From: Stutzerimonas stutzeri
GTDB taxonomy: Bacteria; Pseudomonadota; Gammaproteobacteria; Pseudomonadales; Pseudomonadaceae
Length of the DNA stretch: 64,000 nucleotides
Direction: 5' to 3'
NCBI GenBank assembly: GCA_019056435.1
Contig: CP077641.1
Location: 3,720,001 to 3,784,000 of the forward strand
Shown here: piece after piece, positions 55,315 to 63,928 of the stretch
Layout: every line of letters starts with the position of its first letter
Position numbering within the stretch: the stretch's first letter is position 1
Translations under genes and position numbers: made by a program
Notes under the pieces: model-generated
Told to the model about the DNA's origin: nothing
The model's database searches: none
What the model saw: only the letters and a program-made list of their open reading frames with translations

Positions 55315-57234
55315 ATGGATCAGCTTCTCTGGTTGGCGCAACACCCCGATCTCGGCGCCGCCATCGGCGAGGCCAAACGCGAACCCGACGCCATGGTCCG
55401 CCTGGCCGAGGCGGCTCGGCTCGCCGGTTTCCGCCGCGACTTTACCCAGACCACACGCCTTGACCGCCTGGCCAGCGAAGGTCTGCGCGCCGTCGCCGCC
55501 GGGGAAGGCAGTGCGCCAGGGCTGCGCCCGCTACGCATCGCCCTGCTCGCCTCGCATACGGTCGATCATCTGGTCCCGGCGATCCGGGTCGCCGGTTTGC
55601 AGCGCGGCTTGGCGGTGTCGGCGCATGTCGCCCCTTATGGCCTGTACCGCCAGGTACTGCTGATGGACGATGCCGAGCTCAGCGCCTTCGCGCCGCAATT
55701 GACCCTGCTGGCGCTGGATGCCCGCGACGCGCCGCTGCAACTGCCGCTGGAGGCCTCGCAAGAGGAGGTGGATGCCGCCGTCGCCGAGCGTGTCGAGGAG
55801 CTGCGTCTGCTCTGGCGCCGTGCCCGCGAGCGGCACGCCGCGCAGGTGGTGCAGCAAACGATCGTGCCGGCCGACCCACCGTTGTTCGGGTCCTTCGAGG
55901 CGCTGGTGCCCGCCTCGCCCTATGCGCTGATCGAGCGACTCAACGCGGCCATCCGCCAGGCCGCTCGTGAAGACGGCGTGCTGCTCATGGATCTCGCCTG
56001 GGAAGCGGCCCGCGGCAGTTACGGCGACAGCCTGGCCGAGCCGCTGCGCTGGCATCAGGCCAAGCAGTTGGTCAGCCCGCACCTCGCGCCGCTGTATGGC
56101 GACCAGCTGGCACGCATCGCGGCAGCCAGCATCGGGTTGTCCCGCAAATGCCTGGTGCTGGATCTGGACAACACGCTCTGGGGTGGCGTGGTCGGTGACG
56201 ATGGCGTCGAGGGTATCCACCTCGGCCAGGGCTCGCCCAGCGGCGAAGCCTTTCTCGCCTTCCAGCGCTACGCGGCGCTCCTGGCGCGGCGCGGCATCAT
56301 CCTCGCGGTGTGCAGCAAGAATGACCAGAGCGTCGCCGAAGCCGCGTTCAATCATCCCGAAATGGCACTCAAGCGTAGCGACATCGCTGCGTTCGTCGCC
56401 AATTGGGACGACAAGGCCGGCAACCTGCGGCGCATCGCCTCGATGCTCGACATCGGCCTGGACAGCCTGGTCTTCGTCGACGACAACCCAGCCGAGCGCG
56501 ACATCGTGCGCCGGGAACTGCCCGAGGTGGCCGTGCCGGAACTGCCGGACGACGTCGCCGATTACCCGGCCCGTGTCGCCGCGGCCGGCTACTTCGAGGC
56601 GGTCTCTTTTACTTCGGACGACGCCACCCGTGGCCGCAACTATGCGCTCAATGCCGAGCGCAAGGCCGCGATGAGCCAGGCCACCGACATGGAAGGCTAC
56701 CTGCGCGGCCTGGAGATGGTGCTGACGGCCACGCCCATCGGCGCCGCCGAGCTCGCGCGCAGCACCCAGCTGATCAACAAGACCAATCAGTTCAACCTCA
56801 CCACGCGCCGCTACAGCGAGGCGGAAGTCGAGCGGATCGCCAGCGACCCGCGGTCCGTGGCGCTGGCGATCCGGCTGGCAGACAAGTTCGGCGACAACGG
56901 CCTGATCAGCGTGGTCCTCGCACGCCCGGACGAGTCGCTTGCTGAAGACGAGCTGCTGATCGACAGCTGGCTGATGAGCTGTCGCGTGCTGGGCCGCCAG
57001 GTCGAGGAGGCCGTGCTCGATGTGCTCGCCACCGCCGCCCTCGCCGTCGGCTATGGCGCGCTGATCGGCGAGTACCGACCCACCGAGCGCAACGCCATGG
57101 TCGCCGAGCACTATCCACGCCTTGGTTTCGTCCAGCATCCGGCGCCTGCCGACACCCCGGTCGACGCGACCTTCTGGCGCTACGACCTGACCCTCCCCCG
57201 CACCTCCAACCCTTTCATTGAGGTAAAGGCATGA
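55315..57234 (+). CDS. FkbH-like protein (HAD domain with acyltransferase-like C-terminus)
   Basis: A 639-residue cytoplasmic protein. An N-terminal region of about 270 residues (SGNH-like in some relatives) is followed by a HAD-IIIC domain with the nucleophile motif LDLDNTLWGG (Asp283, Asp285) and VFVDDNPAER, and then a GNAT-like domain with DSWLMSCRVLGRQVEE, where Cys556 is the presumed acyl-accepting residue. In tetronate and ansamycin pathways FkbH takes a glyceryl unit from 1,3-bisphosphoglycerate and loads it on a carrier protein. The carrier protein gene overlaps its end by 4 bp. Start at ATG 55315, with AAGGAG upstream; a TTG at 55309 is too close to that site. Confidence 0.88.
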   Translation: MDQLLWLAQHPDLGAAIGEAKREPDAMVRLAEAARLAGFRRDFTQTTRLDRLASEGLRAVAAGEGSAPGLRPLRIALLASHTVDHLVPAIRVAGLQRGLAVSAHVAPYGLYRQVLLMDDAELSAFAPQLTLLALDARDAPLQLPLEASQEEVDAAVAERVEELRLLWRRARERHAAQVVQQTIVPADPPLFGSFEALVPASPYALIERLNAAIRQAAREDGVLLMDLAWEAARGSYGDSLAEPLRWHQAKQLVSPHLAPLYGDQLARIAAASIGLSRKCLVLDLDNTLWGGVVGDDGVEGIHLGQGSPSGEAFLAFQRYAALLARRGIILAVCSKNDQSVAEAAFNHPEMALKRSDIAAFVANWDDKAGNLRRIASMLDIGLDSLVFVDDNPAERDIVRRELPEVAVPELPDDVADYPARVAAAGYFEAVSFTSDDATRGRNYALNAERKAAMSQATDMEGYLRGLEMVLTATPIGAAELARSTQLINKTNQFNLTTRRYSEAEVERIASDPRSVALAIRLADKFGDNGLISVVLARPDESLAEDELLIDSWLMSCRVLGRQVEEAVLDVLATAALAVGYGALIGEYRPTERNAMVAEHYPRLGFVQHPAPADTPVDATFWRYDLTLPRTSNPFIEVKA

Positions 57235-57479
57235 CCGAAGCAGAAGTTCTCAAGGCACTCACCCCGGTTTTCCACGACGTGTTCGACGACGACAGCATCG
57301 TCCTGTCCCCGGAGATGACCGCCAATGACATCGACGGCTGGGACAGCCAGACCCACGTCATGCTCACCGTGGCGGCCGAGCAGCGCTTCGGCATCAAGTT
57401 CCGCACGGCCGAGCTCGAATCATTGCGCAACGTCGGCCACTTCGCCCAGGTCATCAGCGCCAAGCTCGAAGGGAGATAG
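57231..57479 (+). CDS. Acyl carrier protein
   Basis: An 82-residue carrier protein with the phosphopantetheine site GWDSQTHVML, Ser39, and the usual helical, acidic composition. It overlaps the FkbH gene (ATGA type overlap) and is followed after 3 bp by the SGNH gene, so it is dedicated to this operon and not the fatty-acid ACP. Confidence 0.92.
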   Translation: MTEAEVLKALTPVFHDVFDDDSIVLSPEMTANDIDGWDSQTHVMLTVAAEQRFGIKFRTAELESLRNVGHFAQVISAKLEGR

Positions 57480-57482
57480 ATC

Positions 57483-58535
57483 ATGATCCAGGCAGCAGAG
57501 CTTCCCCGCGCCGAGGACGAGGCAACCCGTGCGGCCAGCGCGCCGGGCGGCATACGAGCGAGGTACCTGCTGTCGATCCTTGTCGGGTTAGTCGGCGCCC
57601 TGGCGCTGTTCTGCCTGACACTGTTCACCCTGGAGCGCACCGGCAACCTGCCGCCGCCGGCGTTTTCCAACAACCTCTGCGTGGACGAAAAGCTGAATTT
57701 CCTGCGCGCCAACCCGATCCGCTCGCCCAACCTGCTGGTGATCGGTTCATCGGTGGCCTGGCGTCACGTCGACGGCGACGCCCTGACCCAGGCGATGCCA
57801 GAGTTGCGCCCCATGAACGGCGCCTTCTGCGGGCTGTTCGCCAACCAGTCCACCTACGTCGGGCAATGGCTGCTCGACCGCGAACCCGGCATTCGCAGCG
57901 TGGTGATGATCGCCGACCCGCAGGATTTCGCCGGTTGCTGGCGCGTGCCGACGGCGGTCTTCAACCGCGAGCATGTCGACCCCTATGTCTATGGCGATGC
58001 CTCGCCCTGGGGTTACTACATGCGCTATTTCGCGCCCCAGTCACTCGCCCGCAACGCCCTGACCGTCAAGGCCCAGCGCGCCGGGCAGATCGAGTGGGAT
58101 CCGCTGGTGTTCAACCGCCACGGCGACGGTCCGCTGGTGACGGACAACACCCGCGAACTGCTTTATGGCCGCCCCGAAGCGCTGGACCGCAACTGCTTCG
58201 CCGCCCTGCGCCAACTGCGCGAACGGCTGGAGCAGAGCGGCCAGCAACTGATGGTCGTGTCCACACCGCTGCATCCCGAGTGGAAGGAAAGGTACGATCC
58301 GGACGGCACCTTCATGGCCGATTTCGACCAGCGCATCCAGGCAAGCCTGGGCGACCACGGCACCTATTGGAACGCCGACAAGGACTGGCGCACGCCGGAC
58401 AACGCCTTCGTCGATGCGGTGCACCTGCGCTGGTCAGCCGCCCAGCATTTCACCCTCGCCTTGGCCGAACAGATGCGCCGCGCCGCGACCGGCCCGGCTG
58501 CGCCGAACGGCCTGGAAACCGCCGGCCTCGAATAA
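57483..58535 (+). CDS. Membrane-anchored SGNH-like protein (DltD/AlgX-like role proposed)
   Basis: A 350-residue protein with one N-terminal membrane helix (about 27-50) and a periplasmic SGNH-type domain. The block-I-like motif LLVIGSSVAW has Ser89/Ser90 where GDSL enzymes have the nucleophile, and the C-terminal DAVHLRW gives Asp311-x-x-His314, the usual catalytic pair. Such proteins partner MBOAT transferases (DltD with DltB, AlgJ/AlgX with AlgI) and hand the acyl group to the exported polymer. It closes the four-gene operon; the repeat array that follows carries palindromes that may end the message. Confidence 0.8.
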   Translation: MIQAAELPRAEDEATRAASAPGGIRARYLLSILVGLVGALALFCLTLFTLERTGNLPPPAFSNNLCVDEKLNFLRANPIRSPNLLVIGSSVAWRHVDGDALTQAMPELRPMNGAFCGLFANQSTYVGQWLLDREPGIRSVVMIADPQDFAGCWRVPTAVFNREHVDPYVYGDASPWGYYMRYFAPQSLARNALTVKAQRAGQIEWDPLVFNRHGDGPLVTDNTRELLYGRPEALDRNCFAALRQLRERLEQSGQQLMVVSTPLHPEWKERYDPDGTFMADFDQRIQASLGDHGTYWNADKDWRTPDNAFVDAVHLRWSAAQHFTLALAEQMRRAATGPAAPNGLETAGLE

Positions 58536-58567
58536 CCGTGGCGCTGCTACCTCATCGCAGCCTCGCT

Positions 58568-58775
58568 GGGCGAACAAGTTCGCCCCTACATCAACCGTAG
58601 GGGCGAATTTATTCGCCCAAAACCCCACACACCCACCGCCAGGCTCGCCTTCGACAAGCCCCTTCGCCCCCACCGTAGGGGCGAATTTATTCGCCCAAAA
58701 CCACCACAACACCGACCACCAGGCTCGCCTTCGACAAGCCCCTTCACCCCCACCGCAGGGGCGAATTTATTCGCC
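58568..58775. repeat. Second array of GGGCGAA..TTCGCCC palindromes (77- and 80-bp spacing)
   Basis: GGGCGAACAAGTTCGCCC lies at 58568-58585, and GGGCGAATTTATTCGCCC at 58601-58618, 58678-58695 and 58758-58775. The last three are joined by a repeated linker with AGGCTCGCCTTCGACAAGCC. The palindrome is that of the array at 29154-29740, but the linker is different. The block fills most of the gap between the SGNH gene and fahA. Confidence 0.85.
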
Positions 58776-58850
58776 CAACCCAACAGCACCGGCACGCGTT
58801 TGGACGAACGCCTTCGCCCCACGCCGCACCATATGGGCAACCTACCTCGT

Positions 58851-60169
58851 TTACGCCATCCCAGCCGCGGCGGTCACGCGGCCACGGCACTCGCCGAAGC
58901 CGATCGAGGCATAGCCATCCCGACGGCAACGCGCCTTGAGAATGATTTCGTCGCCATCCTCCAGAAAGGTGCGCTTCTCGCCGTTCGCCAGCTCGAGCGG
59001 CTGCTTGCCGCCCTGGGTGATCTCCAGCAGGCTGCCGAGGCTGTCGGGGCTGCTGCCGGACAGGGTTCCCGAACCGAACAAATCGCCCGGTTGCAGGCTG
59101 CAGCCGTTGACGCTGTGATGTGTGACCATCTGCGCGACGGTCCAGTACATGGTCCGTGTGCTGCTCAGCGCGATGCGTTGCGCCGCCAGCCCTTGCTCCG
59201 CATGGCATCGGTCAACAACAGGACTTCCAGCTCGATATCCAGCGCGCCCTGCTGCTGGTCGCCCTGGTCGTAGAGATACGGCAAGGGCTGCGGATCGCCT
59301 TCGGGTCGGGCCGGCTGGGCGCAGCGGAAAGGCTCGAGCGCCTCGGGCGTCACCACCCAGGGCGACACGCTGGTGGCGAAGCTCTTCGACAGAAACGGGC
59401 CCAGCGGCTGATATTCCCAGGCCTGCAGGTCCCGGGCGGACCAGTCGTTGAGCAGACAGAACCCGGCGACATGGTCCGCGGCCCTGCCGATCGGGATCGG
59501 CTCGCCGCGACTGTTGCCCGGGCCGATCCAGATCCCCAGCTCCAACTCATAATCGAGCCGCTTGCTCGGACCGAACGTCGGCTCGCTCGCCCCGGGCGGC
59601 AAGGTCTGTCCATTTGGCCGTTTCACCGTGGCGCCGGACACATCGATGGTCGATGCCCGGCCGTGATAACCGATGGGCACGTACTTATAGTTCGGCAGTA
59701 ATGGGTTGTCCGGACGGAACAGCTTGCCGACATTGTTGGCGTGGTGGATGCCGACGTAGAAATCGGTGTAGTCGCCCACCCGGGCCGGGACATGCAGTCG
59801 GCAGCGCTCCATCGGCTGCAACAACGACTCGCCCATGCGCTGCAGCTGCTCGCGCTGCGTGCTGCCTTCGCCAAGCAGCGCCTGCAGCGCATCGCGCAGC
59901 GCCTTGCGTGCAGGTGCGCCAAGGGCAAAGAAGGCGTTGAGGCTGTCACCGCTGGCGGCCTGCGCAGCGTCCAGTGCCTGGCCCTGGAACAGGCCGGCAT
60001 CGCAAGCCGCACGCAGGTCGAGGATGCGATCACCTATCGCCACGCCCCCACGCGGTTCGTCACCGTCACGGCTGAACACACCCAGCGGCAGGTTCGCGAG
60101 GGAGAAGTCCGGGTGGTCGTTGGCCGATTCGACCCAGCTACGGGTTGCATGTTGGGAATGTCCGGTCAT
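58851..60169 (-). pseudogene. fahA: Fumarylacetoacetase, one single-base frameshift
   Basis: The enzyme splits fumarylacetoacetate to fumarate and acetoacetate, the last step of tyrosine/homogentisate breakdown. The first frame (60169 to about 59190) has VGDYTDFYVGIHHANNVGKL, GYHGRASTIDVSG and the metal site KRLDYELELGIWIG. At CCC 59190-59192 (GGG on the coding strand) one base is missing; the frame ends 28 bp later. The next frame restores AQRIALSSTRTMYWTVAQMV, then HHSVNGCSLQPGDLFGSGT and the normal C-terminus to 58851. One added base gives a full-length enzyme of 439 residues, the family size. It starts 1 bp after hmgA. Confidence 0.88.
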
Positions 60170-60170
60170 G

Positions 60171-61475
60171 TCATTTCCTGTTCTTGTCGAAGGTTTTCGT
60201 CAGGCTGGCCCAGCAGCTGTCGTAGTCCTGCTGCAGCTCGGGGCTTTCCAGCGCCTGGCGAGTGGGGCGAAGCACCTGGCCGGTTTCGAACATGAAGGCC
60301 ATGGTGTTCTCGATCTTGTGCGGTTTGAGTTCGGCTCGGATCGCCTGTTCAGTCGAGACATGGTCCGGCCCGTGAGCGCTCATGCAGTTGTGCAGCGAGG
60401 CGCCGCCGGGCGAGAAGCCATCGGCCTTGGCGTCGTAGGCGCCGTCGATGAGGCCCATGAACTCGTTCATCAGGTTGCGGTGGAACCACGGCGGACGGAA
60501 GGTGTTCTCGGCCACCATCCAGCGCGGCGGGAAGATGACGAAGTCGATGTTGGCCATGCCATGGATGGCGCTGGGTGAAGTCAGCACCGTAAAGATGGAC
60601 GGGTCGGGATGGTCGAAGCTGACCGTGCCAATGGTATTGAAGCGGCGCAGGTCGTACTTGTACGGCACGTTGTTGCCGTGCCAGGCGACCACATCCAGAG
60701 GCGAATGGTCCAGTTCGGTCGCCCAGAGTTCGCCAAGAAATTTCTGCACCAGCTGAACGGGCTCGTCCCGCTCCTCGTACTGCGCGACCGGCGCAAGAAA
60801 ATCGCGCGGGTTGGCCAGGCCGTTACTGCCGATCGGCCCCAGATCCGGCAGGCGCAGCGCGCAGCCATGGTTCTCACAGAGGTAGCCCCGCGCCGTCGCG
60901 CCCAACAGCTCGACGCGAAAGCGCATCCCGCGAGGGATCACGGCGATCTCCAGCGGCGCCACCTCGAGTGCGCCCAGCTCGGTGACGAGCCTCATCGCGC
61001 CCTGTTGCGGCACGATCAGCAGCTCACCGTCGGCGTTGAAGAAGACCCGCTCCATCGAGCAATTCGCGGCATAGCGGTAGATGCTCGCGCCCGCCGGCTG
61101 ACCGGGCTCGGCGTTGGCCGCCACGCATGTCAACCCGTCGATGAAATCGGTCGCGGTGTCAGGGAACGGCTGGGGGTTCCAGCGCAGGCGATTGGGTGTG
61201 GTCGGCCCCAGCTCGCTGCCGAGTTGCCGGTCCAGCCGCTGATAGTGGCCATGGTTGGCTGATGGCCGGATGCGGTACATCCAGGTCCGCCGCGCCTCGC
61301 TGCGCGGCACCGTAAACGCCGTGCCCGAGAGCAACTCGGTATACAGCGCATAGGGCACCTTCTGCGGCGAGTTCTGCCCGACCGGCAGCGCGCCCGGCAA
61401 GGCTTCGCTGCTGAATTCATTGCCGAAGCCGGAGAGGTAACGAGCGGTTTCGCGGGCTTGTTCTTGTAATGGCAT
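60171..61475 (-). CDS. hmgA: Homogentisate 1,2-dioxygenase
   Basis: A 434-residue Fe(II) enzyme that opens the homogentisate ring to maleylacetoacetate. Marks: [20 protein letters not shown], the [20 protein letters not shown] stretch, and the C-terminal region [20 protein letters not shown] with the iron-ligand His/Glu cluster upstream ([20 protein letters not shown]). It is divergent from the IclR regulator gene, with a perfect 12-bp inverted repeat just before its start. fahA follows in the same operon; hmgC is missing. Confidence 0.95.
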   Translation of the reverse strand: MPLQEQARETARYLSGFGNEFSSEALPGALPVGQNSPQKVPYALYTELLSGTAFTVPRSEARRTWMYRIRPSANHGHYQRLDRQLGSELGPTTPNRLRWNPQPFPDTATDFIDGLTCVAANAEPGQPAGASIYRYAANCSMERVFFNADGELLIVPQQGAMRLVTELGALEVAPLEIAVIPRGMRFRVELLGATARGYLCENHGCALRLPDLGPIGSNGLANPRDFLAPVAQYEERDEPVQLVQKFLGELWATELDHSPLDVVAWHGNNVPYKYDLRRFNTIGTVSFDHPDPSIFTVLTSPSAIHGMANIDFVIFPPRWMVAENTFRPPWFHRNLMNEFMGLIDGAYDAKADGFSPGGASLHNCMSAHGPDHVSTEQAIRAELKPHKIENTMAFMFETGQVLRPTRQALESPELQQDYDSCWASLTKTFDKNRK

Positions 61476-61486
61476 GACCGTCTCTC

Positions 61487-61517
61487 ACTTTTTGCGTAAC
61501 GCATTTACGCAAAAAGT
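61487..61517. promoter_or_regulatory. HmgR operator: perfect 12-bp inverted repeat
   Basis: ACTTTTTGCGTA (61487-61498) and TACGCAAAAAGT (61506-61517) are perfect inverted arms around a 7-bp spacer, 12 bp upstream of hmgA. An overlapping third half-site GCGTAACGCATTTACGC can be drawn. The place and size fit an IclR-type repressor over the hmgA promoter. Confidence 0.7.
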
Positions 61518-61591
61518 AATTTGAACTCGACATGAGCGTCAAGCTATAAACAGCGCCTTCATGAGCAGGCGCTATACAGGCAGTGGACTCC

Positions 61592-62364
61592 ATGGCAGAC
61601 AGCAATACGGACACAGCGCCTCGCCGGCAGAAGGTACAAGCCGCCGAAGTAGGCACCGACATACTCACGGCGCTGGCTGAACTGGCACCCGCGACCTCGC
61701 TGTCGCGACTGGCCGAGCATGTCGGCATGCCCGCGAGCAAGGTTCACCGCTACCTGCAGGCCCTGATGGCCAGCGGCTACGCCGAACAGGATCCGCTCAC
61801 CAACCATTACGGCCTTGGCCGCGCCGCCCTGTTCGTCGGCCTCGCGGCGCTGGGTCGGCTGGACGTGGTCAAGCTCGCGACGCCGCATCTGGCGCAGCTG
61901 CGCGACGAGCTCAACGAGACCTGCTTTCTCGCCGTCTGGGGAACCGCGGCCCGACCGTCGTGCACGTGGAACAGGCGGTACGCGCCGTGACGCTGGTGAC
62001 ACAGGTGGGTTCGGTACTGCCCTTGCTGGGCTCGTCCACCGGGCTGGTGTTCAACGCCTTTCTGCCGAACGCGGAAACCGCCCTGTTGCGCGAGCAGGAG
62101 ATGAGCCAGCCCTCGGCGCCTTCCTCTTCAGAGATCACCAGCGCCATGGACAGGCTGCAACGCACCCATGTGCAGGCCGTTCATGGCCTGTTGATGGCTG
62201 GCGTCAATGCACTCTCGGCCCCGCTGTTCGGCGCCCAGCAGCGACTGGCTGGGGTCATCACCATCGTCGGTGCCGAACCCGGATTCACGGCTGCGCCCGA
62301 CGGGTCGCAGGCGCAGCGACTGCTGGAAATCGCGCGCAACATCAGCGCCCGGCTCGGGGCCTGA
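61592..62364 (+). pseudogene. hmgR: IclR-family regulator of the homogentisate operon, one single-base frameshift
   Basis: Joined over two frames this is an IclR protein of about 257 residues: winged helix (TSLSRLAEHVGMPASKVHRY) and effector domain (PHLAQLRDELNETCFLAVWG; after the break VVHVEQAVRAVTLVTQVGS and LSAPLFGAQQRLAGVITIVG). The break lies in GGGGAA at 61938-61943, where one base is missing (WGNRGPTVVHVEQ when restored). As written the protein stops at 61990 and keeps only the DNA-binding domain. Position divergent from hmgA supports HmgR. Confidence 0.85.
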
Positions 62365-62439
62365 AAAAGGCCCCGTCGTCACTTCATACCCTGTTCGACA
62401 CACCCGGCTTTCTGCGTTAGCGCCCAGCAGCCATAAAAA

Positions 62440-62461
62440 AGCCCAGCGCAAAGGCTGGGCT
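62440..62461 (-). terminator. Terminator of terC
   Basis: AGCCCAGC-GCAAAG-GCTGGGCT, perfect 8-bp stem with six A on the left, which gives the T-run for the minus strand. Confidence 0.8.
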
Positions 62462-62486
62462 CGTTCGGGTCAGGCTCAGTGGGGCG

Positions 62487-63266
62487 TCAAGCGGAGCCAT
62501 CCGCCTTGTGCCCCGCCTCCATCTGCCTGCGCTTGGCACGCCGCGCCAACATGTTCAACGCCTCGATAGCCGCCGAGAACGCCATGGCGGCGTAAACGTA
62601 GCCCTTGGGCACATGCGCGCCGAAGCCTTCGGCGATCAGCGTCATACCGATCATCAACAGGAAGCCCAGGGCGAGCATGACCACCGTGGGGTTTTCATTG
62701 ATGAAGTTGGCCAGCGGGTTGGCGGCGACGAGCATGACGGTCACCGCCACGATCACGGCAATCACCATGATGGCGACGTGATCGGTCATACCGACCGCCG
62801 TAATGATGCTGTCGACGGAAAACACCAGATCCAGCAGCAGGATCTGTGCGATGGCTGAACCGAAGCTCATGGTCACCGTGGTGCCGACGGCCTTGCCTTC
62901 GAACATGTCGCCACCGGGGGTCGGGTCCATGCTGTGGTGGATTTCCTTCGTCGCCTTCCCACAACAGGAACAGGCCACCGGCAATCAGGATCATGTCCTT
63001 CCACGAGAAGGCCTGGCCGAACAGCTCGATGACCGGTTCGGTGAGCTGGACAATCCAGGCCACGGTTCCCAGCAGGCCCAGCCGCATGATCAGCGCCAGG
63101 CCGATCCCGATGCGTCTCGCCCGCTCGCGATGCTGCTCGGGGAGCTTGTTCGTCAGGATCGAGATGAAAATGAGGTTGTCGATGCCGAGAACCACCTCCA
63201 TGGCGATGAGCGTGGCCAATGCCACCCAGGTCGTGGGTTCGGAAAAAGCTGGATCAGCGATTCCAT
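62487..63266 (-). pseudogene. TerC-family integral membrane protein, two single-base frameshifts
   Basis: Joined over three frames: MESLIQLF then EPTTWVALATLIAMEVVLGI, IDNLIFISILTNKLPEQHR, the middle [19 protein letters not shown], and [20 protein letters not shown] to GHKADGSA, about 259 residues with seven hydrophobic helices. The two conserved Asp-containing helices (GIDNLIF and FSVDSII) that bind metal in the family are intact. Breaks: AAAAA at 63243-63247 (one base short) and CCC at 62958-62960 (one base too many). TerC proteins have roles in metal (Mn) efflux and protein secretion. Confidence 0.85.
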
Positions 63267-63590
63267 CAAGGGTCTCTAGGTTTGGTCAGTCGTAAGCCCG
63301 TTTTGCGGGCGGACGATCATAGCCATATTGCCCCGGCGAACGCTGACTCGGCGCCGTCGGTTTTTGTATCAAGTCATGCCGAAGACGGCTGCGCACCGAC
63401 CACGGCGAAACTCCGCCTCTTCGCAGCTGCGCTAATGGCGGCTTTTCGCCTGAAAGAAGTTGCCCCTGCCGTTGCCTGTTCCGGTTGGCCGGCCGGCGAG
63501 CAGCGGCCGCATGTGATGGCCACAGGCACGCTGCGGCTTTCTGCCCCTCGTTCCCCTCCTTTCTCGGCCCCGCTGCTCCGGTTGCACGAA

Positions 63591-63606
63591 TGGCATACGC
63601 CTTGCT
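63591..63606 (+). promoter_or_regulatory. Sigma-54 (-24/-12) promoter in front of the third dct locus
   Basis: TGGCAT-ACGCC-TTGCT has GG at 63592-63593 and GC at 63604-63605, 12 bp apart, with a perfect -12 box. dctPQM operons of pseudomonads are, from known biology, driven by sigma-54 with DctD. Confidence 0.65.
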
Positions 63607-63682
63607 CCAGAGGCAACCAGGTGAAGAACCATCACCGAACAAGAACAAGCCCTATGCACCGGGACGCTGCGTCGGCCCGTCA

Positions 63683-63702
63683 CAACAAGAGGAAATGCAA
63701 TG
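63683..63702 (+). other. CA motif, RBS and start codon not followed by a recognisable gene
   Basis: ACAACAAGAGGAAATGCAAT looks like the leader of a regulated gene, 77 bp after the sigma-54 -12 box. The frames that open at 63695 (about 55 codons, to 63862) and 63700 (25 codons) resemble nothing known. A dctP gene would be expected here. Apart from this leader and the promoter, the 661 bp between terC and dctQ hold no gene. Confidence 0.45.
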
Positions 63703-63928
63703 CCCACCATCGCTGCCATGGCGCTTTCGAGCCCCTGCTTTCGTCAGTACCGGAGGTCCCGGTCAGGGCAATCCTGATCCCAACCGTGCGCATAACCGAC
63801 AGGTCATCGTTCTTACGGCTCGTCTAACGGAGCCACGAGTTTCGCTTACCTGCCGCGGCTAGCGGACGGCCGACCGACCGGCACACCCGTGCCACCCCCT
63901 CATGCTGGTTATTTCTGGAGACACATCC

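Noticed and set aside
53758..58535. Alginate acetylation genes
   Set aside because: Only the MBOAT protein resembles AlgI. No algJ, algF or alginate polymerase genes are near, and FkbH plus a carrier protein do not belong to alginate acetylation.
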